This document shows positions 49,649 to 59,142 of a stretch of 64,000 bases of DNA, in pieces. The position numbers and the translations under genes are program-made. Each line of letters begins with the position of its first letter. The first letter of the stretch is position 1. The stretch lies in NCBI GenBank assembly GCA_017539025.1, contig JAFYHT010000034.1:1-64000 (forward strand), in the 5' to 3' direction. This DNA comes from Erysipelotrichaceae bacterium. GTDB taxonomy: Bacteria; Bacillota_I; Bacilli_A; Erysipelotrichales; Erysipelotrichaceae. The notes beneath the pieces were generated by a model. It ran no database searches. It had not been told where the DNA came from and saw nothing but the letters and a program-made list of their open reading frames with translations.

Positions 49649-49670
49649 AAACATATGATATCATATGTTT
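49649..49670. promoter_or_regulatory. Perfect 22-bp palindrome upstream of the MNT gene
   Basis: AAACATATGAT is followed directly by its exact complement ATCATATGTTT. It lies immediately before the GAAAGGAGGA ribosome binding site and contains TATGAT, so a protein bound here would cover the promoter or leader. It is most likely an autoregulatory operator. Confidence 0.65.
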
Positions 49671-49686
49671 GAAAGGAGGACTCGTC

Positions 49687-50142
49687 ATGGCTTTTAATCA
49701 AAAAGAATACATTAATTCATATAATAAGAAAAATTACAAAATGTATCAGTTCAGAGTAAAGCACAGCGAATCAGAAGTAATCGATTATCTTGATCACTTG
49801 AATGATAGAAACAGTTATCTATTGTCTCTTATCAGAAAAGAAATATATCATGATATCTATACGATCAAACAGATCAAAACGATCATCAAACCGATAATGA
49901 AAGAATTCGGAATCAATGATATTTATCTGTTTGGCTCATATGCTCGAGGAGAAGCAAACATCAACAGCGATATCGACATCTACTGCGAAAAAGGAAATGT
50001 CAGAACTTTATTAGATCATTCGATGTTACTAGATGAATTGAAAGAAGCACTGAACAGAGAAGTCGATCTGGTATTTGAAACATCAGATATGGATGAGTTC
50101 TTCAAAGCTCAGATCATGGAGGATATGATCAAACTCTGTTAA
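49687..50142 (+). CDS. MNT-type nucleotidyltransferase with N-terminal RHH-like region
   Basis: A 151-residue protein. The C-terminal half is a minimal nucleotidyltransferase with GSYARGEANINSDIDI (Gly83-Ser84, Asp95, Asp97) and a third acid, Asp127, in REVDLVFE. Such MNT proteins serve as antitoxins that AMPylate HEPN toxins, but no HEPN partner is adjacent. The first 50 residues (AFNQKEYINSYNKKNYKMYQF, then SYLLSLIRKEI) look like short ribbon-helix-helix-type antitoxin proteins. I chose the ATG at 49687 for its GGAGGA spacing. A perfect palindrome lies just upstream. The combination suggests a self-regulating antitoxin-like protein, which is inference. Confidence 0.8.
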   Translation: MAFNQKEYINSYNKKNYKMYQFRVKHSESEVIDYLDHLNDRNSYLLSLIRKEIYHDIYTIKQIKTIIKPIMKEFGINDIYLFGSYARGEANINSDIDIYCEKGNVRTLLDHSMLLDELKEALNREVDLVFETSDMDEFFKAQIMEDMIKLC

Positions 50143-50169
50143 AAACAACAAACAAAAACACAAAAATAA

Positions 50170-50196
50170 CCCTTACAGATAATCAGATCGTAAGGG
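50170..50196. terminator. Bidirectional terminator between MNT and GH1 genes
   Basis: CCCTTAC (50170-50176) and GTAAGGG (50190-50196) pair around a 13-base loop. The plus strand continues CTATTTT and the minus strand TTATTTTTG. Confidence 0.7.
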
Positions 50197-50227
50197 CTAT
50201 TTTCATATAAAATTACTTGAACTTTTT

Positions 50228-51547
50228 TTATAATCCCGCTCCGTTTGTCTCAATGATCTTCTTATACTCCCAGGCAGAATCTTTTATGATCCTTCTTCCT
50301 GAATCGAAATCGACATAGACCAATCCGAAACGGGGATCGTATCCTTCGGCCCATTCAAAGTTATCCATGATCGACCAATGTTGGTAACCGATGACAGGGA
50401 TACCTTCATTCATCGCTTTTTTAAGCTGTCCCAGATAGCGATAGATGAAGTCTGTTCTTTGCGGATCATGAACTTTATCATCCAAAGAAACAGAATCATT
50501 TAACGATACACCATTCTCTGTGATCATGATCGGTAAGCCATAGCGTTCATAGATGAAACGAAGGTTCCAGTACATCACTCTTTCATCAATGACCCAGCCC
50601 AACGAATTTTTCGCAATCCCCGGAGAAGGAACTTGCGATCCTTTTCCCCAGCTGGAATAATTGAAAGAAGTATAGATATTCAGGCCCATGAAATCAAGTG
50701 GCTGACAGATCTCTATCATATCCTTTTCATGAGATGCATAGATCCCATATGCCTTGACAGGCTTGCCAAGAATGATCGGATCCATCCACCAGCGATTGGA
50801 CATGAGCCCGTTATCGCTTTCTACACTCATTCTTCTTGCCTTTTCGATTTCATCAGGATCTTCAGTTTTTGGAATGAACGCACCTGAAGAAAAAGCGATA
50901 CCGACTTTTGGAGTCTTTTTTGCGTACTTTCTGATGGCCTTCAGAGCTTCACCATGCGCCAACATGCAGTTGCGTGTCAGTTTTGAAAGCGCAAGATAGT
51001 TACGCTTGAATGGCGCATGTTCACCCTGCATATAACCATTCATGATGAAACAGGCCGGTTCATTGATGGTCATCCACCAGCTGACCCGATCGGAAAGCCT
51101 ATCCACAACGATTTTTGTGTATTCCTTAAATAATGGAATGATCTTTTCCGACATCCATCCGCCTTTTTCATATACCCATAACGGCATATCCCAGTGGTAG
51201 ATCGTGACAAGGGGTTCGATATCTGCTTTGATCAGTTCATCTACGAGATCCGAATAAAAGGAAATCCCTTTTTCATTGACCTTTCCTTCTTCAGGCATCA
51301 CACGTGACCAGCTGATGGAAAAGCGATAGGATTTTAATCCCAGTTCTTTCATCATTTTGACATCTTCTCTGAAATGATGATAGTGATCACTTGCTATATG
51401 GCAATCTTCGCCGTTTCTGATCTTCTTCTTTGGCGCGATGTCCCATATGCTTGGGCTTCGTCCGTCTTCATTCCATGCACCTTCGATCTGAGCAGCCGAA
51501 GAAGCTGCACCCCAGAGAAAGTCTTTCGGAAATATCGTCTTATCCAT
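50228..51547 (-). CDS. Beta-glucosidase, GH1 (non-phosphorylated substrate type)
   Basis: A 439-residue GH1 enzyme, the last gene of the symporter/hydrolase operon. The acid/base is Glu163 in TINEP and the nucleophile is Glu344 in MITENGVS. The C-terminal loop reads NFEWAEGYDPRFGL, whose Glu binds free sugar hydroxyls. It lacks the Ser-Lys-Tyr phosphate set of the other two GH1 enzymes here. This fits import by a symporter rather than by PTS. I chose the ATG at 51547, correctly spaced from AAGGAGG inside the end of the upstream gene; the ATG at 51553 is too close to it. There is no signal peptide. Confidence 0.93.
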   Translation of the reverse strand: MDKTIFPKDFLWGAASSAAQIEGAWNEDGRSPSIWDIAPKKKIRNGEDCHIASDHYHHFREDVKMMKELGLKSYRFSISWSRVMPEEGKVNEKGISFYSDLVDELIKADIEPLVTIYHWDMPLWVYEKGGWMSEKIIPLFKEYTKIVVDRLSDRVSWWMTINEPACFIMNGYMQGEHAPFKRNYLALSKLTRNCMLAHGEALKAIRKYAKKTPKVGIAFSSGAFIPKTEDPDEIEKARRMSVESDNGLMSNRWWMDPIILGKPVKAYGIYASHEKDMIEICQPLDFMGLNIYTSFNYSSWGKGSQVPSPGIAKNSLGWVIDERVMYWNLRFIYERYGLPIMITENGVSLNDSVSLDDKVHDPQRTDFIYRYLGQLKKAMNEGIPVIGYQHWSIMDNFEWAEGYDPRFGLVYVDFDSGRRIIKDSAWEYKKIIETNGAGL

Positions 51548-51549
51548 GA

Positions 51550-52977
51550 TCATGCCTCCTTAAAACAAAATGATCTGATATCCAGCTTTCCGGATAATAA
51601 TTCAAAAGTCAGGGTCTCTTTTTCACCACCTGAAAGCGGTGCTGAAAAATGATCATCCAGAACTCTTCCATTCACGGCAAGCACACCATTACCCGTGTAA
51701 TCAACTGTGATCGATCCCGTATTCCTGAGATCGAAATACTTATAGACTGCCTTGGTTTCTGCTGTCAGATCAACGAGGATCGTTTCATTGTTTCTTTCTG
51801 CAATCCGAGGCATCTTCTGTTGTTTTCCAAGACCCAGGCTGATCGGTTTGGCTGTGATGAGATTACAACATATGGCGGCAGGATAAGTACCGATGCCCGG
51901 AAGAGCTTTTCCATACAGCCCCTGTGAAGTGATCTCCACCTGTCTGATCGTTCCATCTTCTTCAATGGAAATCGGTTCTCCGCAAGCCTGACGGGAAAAA
52001 TCCGTATTGTTGGTACAACGATGATAAAAGATATAGGATTGCCCATTGATGTATTCGATCCCGCCATGTATGGTGCCGGAATTGTTTTTCGGACTCCTGT
52101 TTCCCTGATAACCCAGATCACTGTTGGAAACGATCACTCCGCGATAGACAAAGCCTCTGTCGGGATACTTTGAAGTCGCATAAGCCAGTTCGTTATTCTC
52201 GCCAGATGAATAGACCAGGTAATACAAGTCGTTGAATTTCCGGATGCTGGCAGCCTCGTAGAAAGGGTGATGATACAGTTCACTGTTCTTTGCTGCTGTT
52301 GTCTTGCTGTCAAGAACAGCCTTAGGCTTTGTCTTTACCGTCATCATATCCTCTTCCAGTTCCACAACGGCACAGGAGAGGATACTGGGTCTGCTTTCTT
52401 TGATCTGTTTCAGTGTACGATTGCAGAGCTTTGAAAGTACGAATTCATAAAGCGGCTTCAGGATACGAGACCTGAAATCTCTACCAAGACCCCAGCCGTA
52501 ATAGAACCAGATACGCCCGTTATCATTCAATACGGCCGGATCGTTCGTCAGATAATCCAGTACAGGTCTTCCATCCGGATAGCGGATATCACCAAGATAA
52601 TCAAAAGGACCCTCCGGTCTGTCTGAAACGGCGACAGACATCGGCCCGAAAGCATCGGTATCCGGCCCTGCAGCGAAATAATAGAGATAGTATCTTCCAT
52701 CGTTTCCCTGCACACAATCCGGTGCATAGAGATCAACGAGCTTTCCATCCTTGCAACGCGGATCCTGGCTTTTGCGATACGCCACTCCATGACAGGTCCA
52801 ATCCGAAAGGTCATTCACCGGTGCAGACCATACGGTATAATCTTCCACACAGAATCGATCAGAAGCTGCTTTGTCATGGCTTCCGTAAAGATATACTCTA
52901 TCGCCGAATACATGAGGCTCTCCATCCGGAACATATTCCCATAAGGGAAGAAAAGGATTTGAAACGATCTGTTTCAT
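51550..52977 (-). CDS. Glycoside hydrolase family 43 (beta-xylosidase/arabinofuranosidase-like)
   Basis: A 475-residue enzyme with a five-bladed beta-propeller followed by a C-terminal beta-sandwich (about 370-475). The likely general base is Asp18 in VPDGEPHVF, the pKa-tuning Asp is in APDC (Asp87) or NDPAV (Asp146), and the acid is Glu241 in FYEAASIRK. SGTIHGGIEYI supplies the His often seen near the centre. Family members remove beta-xylose or alpha-arabinose from hemicellulose fragments. There is no signal peptide. Its start overlaps the GH39 stop by 4 bases (ATGA). Substrate assignment within GH43 is uncertain. Confidence 0.88.
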   Translation of the reverse strand: MKQIVSNPFLPLWEYVPDGEPHVFGDRVYLYGSHDKAASDRFCVEDYTVWSAPVNDLSDWTCHGVAYRKSQDPRCKDGKLVDLYAPDCVQGNDGRYYLYYFAAGPDTDAFGPMSVAVSDRPEGPFDYLGDIRYPDGRPVLDYLTNDPAVLNDNGRIWFYYGWGLGRDFRSRILKPLYEFVLSKLCNRTLKQIKESRPSILSCAVVELEEDMMTVKTKPKAVLDSKTTAAKNSELYHHPFYEAASIRKFNDLYYLVYSSGENNELAYATSKYPDRGFVYRGVIVSNSDLGYQGNRSPKNNSGTIHGGIEYINGQSYIFYHRCTNNTDFSRQACGEPISIEEDGTIRQVEITSQGLYGKALPGIGTYPAAICCNLITAKPISLGLGKQQKMPRIAERNNETILVDLTAETKAVYKYFDLRNTGSITVDYTGNGVLAVNGRVLDDHFSAPLSGGEKETLTFELLSGKLDIRSFCFKEA

Positions 52978-54521
52978 GATCTCGCCTTCGCTGTGATCAG
53001 TACTACATCATTGCTGGAAAGTGAAACTTTAAATCTGCTTTCTCCATCAACATTTTCAAAAGCCAAAGGCTCAGCAGTCAGCTTCGTCCTTTCCCTGATC
53101 TCTTTTACCTGAGCTCTTGTCAGATTATCCAAAGAACCCATCTTTATCCACAGATCCTTTGGATTGCAATGCGTATCATCAATGCGTTGGATCATCACTT
53201 CTTCCGTTTCAAAATCCAATGCGAGATCGATATCATAATTTCTGTTTTCATAATAATCACCGCTTTGAGGAGTCATCAGGATCTGTATGTTTTTGCCATC
53301 TGTAAACACCCCGCAATCCACATCACCGGTATCCGGAATGGAAAGACGGGTCGGATAGAGTTGTGAAAGCATCTTGAAAGCCCAGAAATTCGGCTTTGGG
53401 ATCCCATCATTGGAAACGATACCGAAAGAACCGACAAAAGGCTTTGGAAGCATGAACTGCTCTTCAAACAGATCTGAGCAGCACCAGAACATATATGCAT
53501 CAGCACTTCCATCCAGATCCAGACAGCTTTTCACTGCAAAAGCTGCAGAATACTTTTCATCATGAACAGGTGAGCCAAAGACAGCCATGGAATTCCATTC
53601 GGTGATAAACAAAGGCTTATCACCGATCTGCTTTTTCGCTTCTTTGTCCATTCTTGCCAAAGTGCCCTTTTCCCAACGCTTCGCATCCTCCGGCAGGAAA
53701 AACATATCGGTCATGGCCTCGCTGAGCGTTTTCTTGTTTTTCACGGCATTCCTGGATGCAGAAAACATGTGCTTCACATTATTCAGATTGATGAAGTTGC
53801 CAAACGCATCACCGGGATAGTGATGGGTGGAAACAAAATCACAAGGCACATCATTCTTTTCACAGAAATCCAGAAACTCCTTCAGCCATTTACAAGCACT
53901 GGTAGATGGACCGCCTACACGCAGATTTTCATCTTCTTTCTTGATTGCCCTGACGGTAGCCTCATACAAACGGAAATAATCCTTCTGAGTGCCGGCAAAG
54001 AAACACGAAAGATCCGGTTCATTCCATACCTCGAAATACCAGCTCTCTATCTCTTGCTTCCCATATCGATTCAGAAGGAAACGGATAAAGGCTCGGATAT
54101 AATCTGCCCACTCGTCCAGAGATCTTGGCATAGTGATATTCGGATCATAGGCAAGGCCGAGTTTCTTTCCTTTTGCGAGAGCTGATGGCATGAAAGACAG
54201 TTCCACAAAAGGCTTTACGCCGCAGTCAAGCAGATTGTCATAGACATGTCCAACCTGACGGAAGTTGATCTCTGAGATCTTGTTTTTTCCGGGAACCGAA
54301 GAAAACATCCGGCAGTCTCCCATGCGCTGATATGTCAGCATGTCATCATCCAAGATCCCATGACAGCGGATATAACGGATGCCAAGCTCATCATGCGCCA
54401 GTTTGATGTGTTCGATCACATCTGTTCTGTGAAGCAGATAGGCATGACAGTTCCCTAAACCAAACTGCCAGGAATAATCCGTCGGTCTTCCTTTTTCTTT
54501 TCTGTTGATCCTGATCTCCAT
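52974..54521 (-). CDS. Glycoside hydrolase family 39 (beta-xylosidase-like)
   Basis: A 515-residue retaining enzyme. The (alpha/beta)8 barrel carries the acid/base Glu168 in FEVWNEPD and the nucleophile Glu308 in FITEWNS, with YIRCHGILDDD near the N-terminus and a beta-sandwich at the C-terminus. GH39 members are mostly beta-xylosidases, with alpha-iduronidases as the other branch; the operon favours the first. AGGGGG lies 6 bases before the ATG, 2 bases after the GH3 stop. It appears cytoplasmic. It probably trims xylo-oligosaccharides together with the GH43 and GH3 enzymes. Confidence 0.92.
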   Translation of the reverse strand: MEIRINRKEKGRPTDYSWQFGLGNCHAYLLHRTDVIEHIKLAHDELGIRYIRCHGILDDDMLTYQRMGDCRMFSSVPGKNKISEINFRQVGHVYDNLLDCGVKPFVELSFMPSALAKGKKLGLAYDPNITMPRSLDEWADYIRAFIRFLLNRYGKQEIESWYFEVWNEPDLSCFFAGTQKDYFRLYEATVRAIKKEDENLRVGGPSTSACKWLKEFLDFCEKNDVPCDFVSTHHYPGDAFGNFINLNNVKHMFSASRNAVKNKKTLSEAMTDMFFLPEDAKRWEKGTLARMDKEAKKQIGDKPLFITEWNSMAVFGSPVHDEKYSAAFAVKSCLDLDGSADAYMFWCCSDLFEEQFMLPKPFVGSFGIVSNDGIPKPNFWAFKMLSQLYPTRLSIPDTGDVDCGVFTDGKNIQILMTPQSGDYYENRNYDIDLALDFETEEVMIQRIDDTHCNPKDLWIKMGSLDNLTRAQVKEIRERTKLTAEPLAFENVDGESRFKVSLSSNDVVLITAKARS

Positions 54522-54523
54522 TT

Positions 54524-56839
54524 CTACCCCCTAAAATCCTTGCAGGTAGCACTATTGAAAATCATTTCCAGTACTCTGGCACAAGATACTTCAAGTGCTT
54601 CCTTATCAAGACTTCCTTCTTTTAAAGCCTGATACAGACTATCTGCGATATCTTTTCTGCCCGGCATGATCAGATCATTTCCGGCATTGATCGCCTCAAC
54701 ATGAGAACACTGGTCTGTGGAAGTCCAGTCAGACATGACAAGACCCTTATATCCCCACTCTTCACGAATAACACCTGTCAGAAGTTCTTTCGTGTTGACG
54801 ACATGTTTTCCATTCACTCTGTTATAGCTGGACATGATCGTCCACGGATCACTTTCCTTAACTGCGATCTCAAAACCGCGAAGATAGATCTCACGCAAAG
54901 TCCGTTCATCAAGATTGGCAGAAGTCATCATGCGATTGTCTTCCTGATTGTTGCAGCAGAAGTGCTTGATCGAAACTCCGACACCACCCATGGACTGCAC
55001 GCCACGGGTGATCGCTGCAGCCATCTTTCCGGAAACGATCGGATCTTCGGAATAATACTCAAAATTCCTTCCACATAAAGGATTGCGATGGATATTCAGA
55101 CCCGGAGCCAGCCATACGGAAACACCGATCTCCAGCATCTCCTTTCCGATCGCCTTTCCAATCTCTTCCATCAGATCGATATTAAAACTTTGTGCCAGTA
55201 CCGTTTCACTTGGCCATGCGGTCATATAGCGATATATCTTTTCGCCTCCGCTTAAAAAACGTTTAAATAATCCCTCTGTTTTTCTGAGCCAACCCCAGCG
55301 CCAGTCTTCCGGAAGACCATTCGGATAAGTAGGGATCCCGTTTTTCATCACAGCTGTCTCTGACAGAACATTGAGTCCTGCAGGACCATCAGACAAAACG
55401 ATATTCGGTACGCCCTTCTTTAGCAATGTCGTACATGTACGTCCGGCAGCACCCATGACCTGATTGTAGGCACGTACAGGATAGCCGCCGCCTGTTACCA
55501 GCAGACACTTATCTTCATCTGTCAGCCTCTTCATCAGATCCATGACACGCTGACTGCGTTTTTCTTCGTTCGTATTCCTGACGATCGGCCAAAGCATTTC
55601 TTCTTTTAGTGAAAAGCTGCCGCAGGACTGTTCGTTAACGGTGATGAAATATTCACCTTTTTCCAATACGTAAGTATTGTTTTCTTCATCAAAAGAAGCG
55701 ATATATCTCTTTTCAAACGGAACTGTCAGTGTTTCGCTTTCTCCCGGAGAAAGTTCCTTTGTCTTGGAAAAAGCCGCAAGTACTCGTTTTTCATGATCAA
55801 GTTTTCCTTCAGGCTTGGCGACAGAAAGAAGTATTGTCTCCTTACCGCTTCTTTTACCGGTATTGGTCACTGTCAGAGTCACTTCACTGTCGCTGACATC
55901 TGAAACAGAGATCTTGAATTCCGTATAAGTCAGACCGAAACCAAACGGGAATCTCGGTTTGATCTCGTTTTTCTCAAAGTAGCGATATCCGACATAGATC
56001 CCTTCCCTGTATTCATCATTATCCAGGTCATTGTTCATGTATCCGAAACTGTCTGAGCCCGGATAATCTTCATAATGGACAGCCCAGGTATCGGTCAGTT
56101 TTCCGCTTGGTGATACTTTTCCCGTCAGGACATCAGCCAGGGCATTTCCGCCCTCCGTTCCACCCTGTCCGTAAAAGATGACTGCATCGATCCTGATCTC
56201 ATCCAAAACAGAAAGATCGATCACACTGCCACAATTCAGCACCAGGATCAGTTTCCTGTAGTGCTCTGACAGCAGTTTCAGGCTTTCCGTTTCGATATCC
56301 GATAAAAGATAGTCTCCCTTTTCAACATGTCTGTCAGCACCTTCTCCTGCCTGTCTGGCAAGGACATAGATCGCTGTATCTGTCTCGTCGCTCAGTTCAT
56401 CTGAGAGTACCGGTGTGCAAGATGGATAAGGCTTAGGAAAATCTCCGATCCTGATGAACATCTGCATCGTCTTTAGAGGACTGTAACCCTTGATCGCTTC
56501 TTCTACATCTGAATGCCATTTTTCAATATCGTTTTCATATTTTCTTTCAAAGCGATCCATCCACAGAGTCGTCGGAAAAGTAAAACCGGCATTCTTCAGA
56601 CCCTCTTCAATGGTGACGCTGTAACGTTCTCTCACATCACCGCTGCCGGAACCTCCCTTGACAGTCTTTCTGCTTCCCGGTCCATACAAAGCGATCTTCC
56701 CTGCATCTAAAGGAAGTACACCATCATTTTTCAACAGCACAAATCCTTCTGCCGCCGCTTTGCGGGCAAGTGCTCGATGATCACGTTCCCTTTGACTTTC
56801 TTCCGGCGATCTTGCGCCAAAGATCTGATACTTTTTCAT
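54524..56839 (-). CDS. Glycoside hydrolase family 3, reversed domain order
   Basis: A 771-residue GH3, the third with reversed order in this window. The sandwich domain is first (VKGGSGSGDVRERY near residue 60, DRHVEKGDYLLS, SPSGKLTDTWAV, FGFGLTYTEF). A fibronectin-III-like domain (about 305-395) and the barrel follow (LSDGPAGLN, GRNFEYYSEDP, IKHFCCNNQED). The nucleophile is Asp704 in GLVMSDW. GAGGTG precedes the ATG, which overlaps the GH2 stop by 4 bases. Based on its operon partners it may be a beta-xylosidase or beta-glucosidase. There is no signal peptide. Confidence 0.93.
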   Translation of the reverse strand: MKKYQIFGARSPEESQRERDHRALARKAAAEGFVLLKNDGVLPLDAGKIALYGPGSRKTVKGGSGSGDVRERYSVTIEEGLKNAGFTFPTTLWMDRFERKYENDIEKWHSDVEEAIKGYSPLKTMQMFIRIGDFPKPYPSCTPVLSDELSDETDTAIYVLARQAGEGADRHVEKGDYLLSDIETESLKLLSEHYRKLILVLNCGSVIDLSVLDEIRIDAVIFYGQGGTEGGNALADVLTGKVSPSGKLTDTWAVHYEDYPGSDSFGYMNNDLDNDEYREGIYVGYRYFEKNEIKPRFPFGFGLTYTEFKISVSDVSDSEVTLTVTNTGKRSGKETILLSVAKPEGKLDHEKRVLAAFSKTKELSPGESETLTVPFEKRYIASFDEENNTYVLEKGEYFITVNEQSCGSFSLKEEMLWPIVRNTNEEKRSQRVMDLMKRLTDEDKCLLVTGGGYPVRAYNQVMGAAGRTCTTLLKKGVPNIVLSDGPAGLNVLSETAVMKNGIPTYPNGLPEDWRWGWLRKTEGLFKRFLSGGEKIYRYMTAWPSETVLAQSFNIDLMEEIGKAIGKEMLEIGVSVWLAPGLNIHRNPLCGRNFEYYSEDPIVSGKMAAAITRGVQSMGGVGVSIKHFCCNNQEDNRMMTSANLDERTLREIYLRGFEIAVKESDPWTIMSSYNRVNGKHVVNTKELLTGVIREEWGYKGLVMSDWTSTDQCSHVEAINAGNDLIMPGRKDIADSLYQALKEGSLDKEALEVSCARVLEMIFNSATCKDFRG

Positions 56840-59142
56840 TCTTTCACCTCGATTTCCGCATGAGCTTTTTCAAAACCCTTGCTGAAAGCTTCGATGATGA
56901 CTTTCTTTTCATCATCTGCTTTAATGACAGCCAAAGTTCTGCCACGATAGCTCCTGTGATAGGACTGATCAAAGAGTTCATCGCTCTTGCATAGAGCACT
57001 GCCAAATCCCATCAGCCTTCCACCTTGTACATTCAATTCAATCTTCTCTTCCATATCCGGTTTGAGATCACCGTTTTTATCAGTAAATTCGATCGGGACA
57101 TAGAAAAGTTCTCCAGGATGTACGGTTTTCTTTTCCGGTTTGATCGACAATATCGTTTCTTTCTCTCCTGTTTTAATAGAGTGAGCAGATATGACATTTC
57201 CGTTTTCATCCAGTGCTTCTGCAGTCAGTGTTCCGTTTTCGTAAGGAACTTTGAAGATCGCCTTATAATCCTTCAGTCTTTTTATTCCGACCTGTTTTTC
57301 ATTGAGGATCAGACGGACTTTCTCACCAGGAGAATAGACTTCTACGATCGCTTTGATGCCTTCGTATCCCCGCCAGCTCCAGGAGTCGATCGCGTTGGTG
57401 AACTGCCATGCCCCGGTACTTGGTTTCTCGTTGGCATGATTGAGCGGACGGACCGCAATATAAGGCTTCTTCCTCAAACCCCATACCACCTGCATGAAGC
57501 CCATGGAAGCCAGAGGCTTTCCTGTGATATCGATCATGCCCTGTCCCGCCAGTAAAGGAAGTCCTTGATAGCTGTGATATGTCCAGTCACCGATACAGGC
57601 TTCGCCAAGATAATCCCAAGCCGACCAGACGAAATCACCGATCAGCTGCGGGTATTTCATGACCCTTTCCCAGTTGTATGGCAGATCTCTTACCATCGTT
57701 TCCGAACCGACCATCATGCGATCCGGATATTTCTTGACGTCCGCATCATAACGGGAACTTGCGTAATTCAAACCAATTATATCCAGTGCATTTGCTGCAC
57801 CAAAGCAGGCCTTATCACCCTTCTTGCCGGCACTCATCACAAACATCAGTTTTCCCAGCTTCTGTGCCATCGCATTGAAGAAAGCGGAACCCGTCTTCTT
57901 CTCTTTGTAGCCGTCATCTTCCGGCAAAGGCTTAGGCTCATAAGTACCTTTTTCTTTATAGACACCCATGCCCATATTGGCATAGACATTCAGCAATACA
58001 TTGACACCGGCTGTTACCGGACGGCTCAGATCCAGGGAATGAACGAAGTCTCTCATTTCTTCACACAAGGCAACACCCTTGTCTGTGGAAGTCTCACTGA
58101 CTTCATTGCCGATGGAATACATGATGACGCAGGGGTGATTGAATGAAGATTCCACCATCGATGTGATATCGTCCTTCCAATCTTCATAAAAGCATCGTGA
58201 ATAGTCGTGATAAGTCTTTGGCGTATACCAGCCGTCAAAGGTTTCATTCATCACGTACATCCCCAGTCTGTCACAGACATCTAATGTGATCTGTGAAGCC
58301 GGACAATGAGAGAAGCGGATCGCATTGAAACCATTTTCCTTCAGGATCCTGATCCTTCTTTCTTCTGCCTCTTGATACTCACAAGCACCTAAAACACCAT
58401 GGTCGTGATGGATACATCCGCCGCGCAGTTTAACACTTTCACCATTGACCAGAAATCCCCTTTTCGGATCCCATTCCAGCTTGCGGATCCCGAACTTTAC
58501 TCTTTTTTTATCTGTCTGATTCTTAACGACACAGGTATACAGATGCGGTGTTTCTTCGCTCCAGAGTTTTGCCTTAGGGATCATCAGTTCACCCGGCTTG
58601 CCGGAACAGAGAAGAGTCTCTTCGTCATATATTTCAACGATTTCTCCATCTGTCTCTACCTTGATGATGGCAGGATCATAAGAAAGTGTCTCGATATGAA
58701 CCGATTTGATATAATTCCTGTCTCTTACATACAATGTAACAGGACGATAGATCCCACTGCCCGAATACCAGCGGCAGTTTGGTTCCAGAGAATTATCCAC
58801 ATGGATGAAGATCTTATTTTCTCCTTGAATGACATCATCTGAAATATCACAATCAAAAGCGGTATAGCCATAGCGATGTTTCATCACTTCTTTCTCATTG
58901 ATATAGATCGTACTGTTCTGATAGATCCCTTCAAAGTGAAGCACATGACTCTTTTTCAGATCTTCAACAAGAAAGCTCTTTTCATATTCATAGATGCCGC
59001 CTGGAAAATAACCGCTGTTGACTCCATTTCGGCATCTGGCATTTCTTTTTTCCAAGATCATCGCATCATGAGGAAGATCGATGTCTTTCCATTCCTCTCC
59101 GACTTTGCGGAAACGCCAGTCTCGATTAAAATCCAGTATCAT
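56836..59142 (-). CDS. Glycoside hydrolase family 2 (beta-galactosidase/glucuronidase-like)
   Basis: A 768-residue enzyme. It has the N-terminal jelly-roll sugar-binding domain (about 1-140, with GIYRPVTLYV), an immunoglobulin-like domain, then the barrel with acid/base Glu347 in YSIGNEVSE and nucleophile Glu481 in VGSETMV. The barrel end WDYLGEACIGDW is followed by two beta domains (GEKVRLILNEKQVG, then the final 100 residues), as in galactosidases with DUF4982-like tails. The ATG overlaps the symporter stop by 4 bases. AGAAAG is a weak ribosome binding site, so translation is probably coupled. It is cytoplasmic. Galactoside, glucuronide or arabinoside specificity is open. Confidence 0.92.
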   Translation of the reverse strand: MILDFNRDWRFRKVGEEWKDIDLPHDAMILEKRNARCRNGVNSGYFPGGIYEYEKSFLVEDLKKSHVLHFEGIYQNSTIYINEKEVMKHRYGYTAFDCDISDDVIQGENKIFIHVDNSLEPNCRWYSGSGIYRPVTLYVRDRNYIKSVHIETLSYDPAIIKVETDGEIVEIYDEETLLCSGKPGELMIPKAKLWSEETPHLYTCVVKNQTDKKRVKFGIRKLEWDPKRGFLVNGESVKLRGGCIHHDHGVLGACEYQEAEERRIRILKENGFNAIRFSHCPASQITLDVCDRLGMYVMNETFDGWYTPKTYHDYSRCFYEDWKDDITSMVESSFNHPCVIMYSIGNEVSETSTDKGVALCEEMRDFVHSLDLSRPVTAGVNVLLNVYANMGMGVYKEKGTYEPKPLPEDDGYKEKKTGSAFFNAMAQKLGKLMFVMSAGKKGDKACFGAANALDIIGLNYASSRYDADVKKYPDRMMVGSETMVRDLPYNWERVMKYPQLIGDFVWSAWDYLGEACIGDWTYHSYQGLPLLAGQGMIDITGKPLASMGFMQVVWGLRKKPYIAVRPLNHANEKPSTGAWQFTNAIDSWSWRGYEGIKAIVEVYSPGEKVRLILNEKQVGIKRLKDYKAIFKVPYENGTLTAEALDENGNVISAHSIKTGEKETILSIKPEKKTVHPGELFYVPIEFTDKNGDLKPDMEEKIELNVQGGRLMGFGSALCKSDELFDQSYHRSYRGRTLAVIKADDEKKVIIEAFSKGFEKAHAEIEVKE

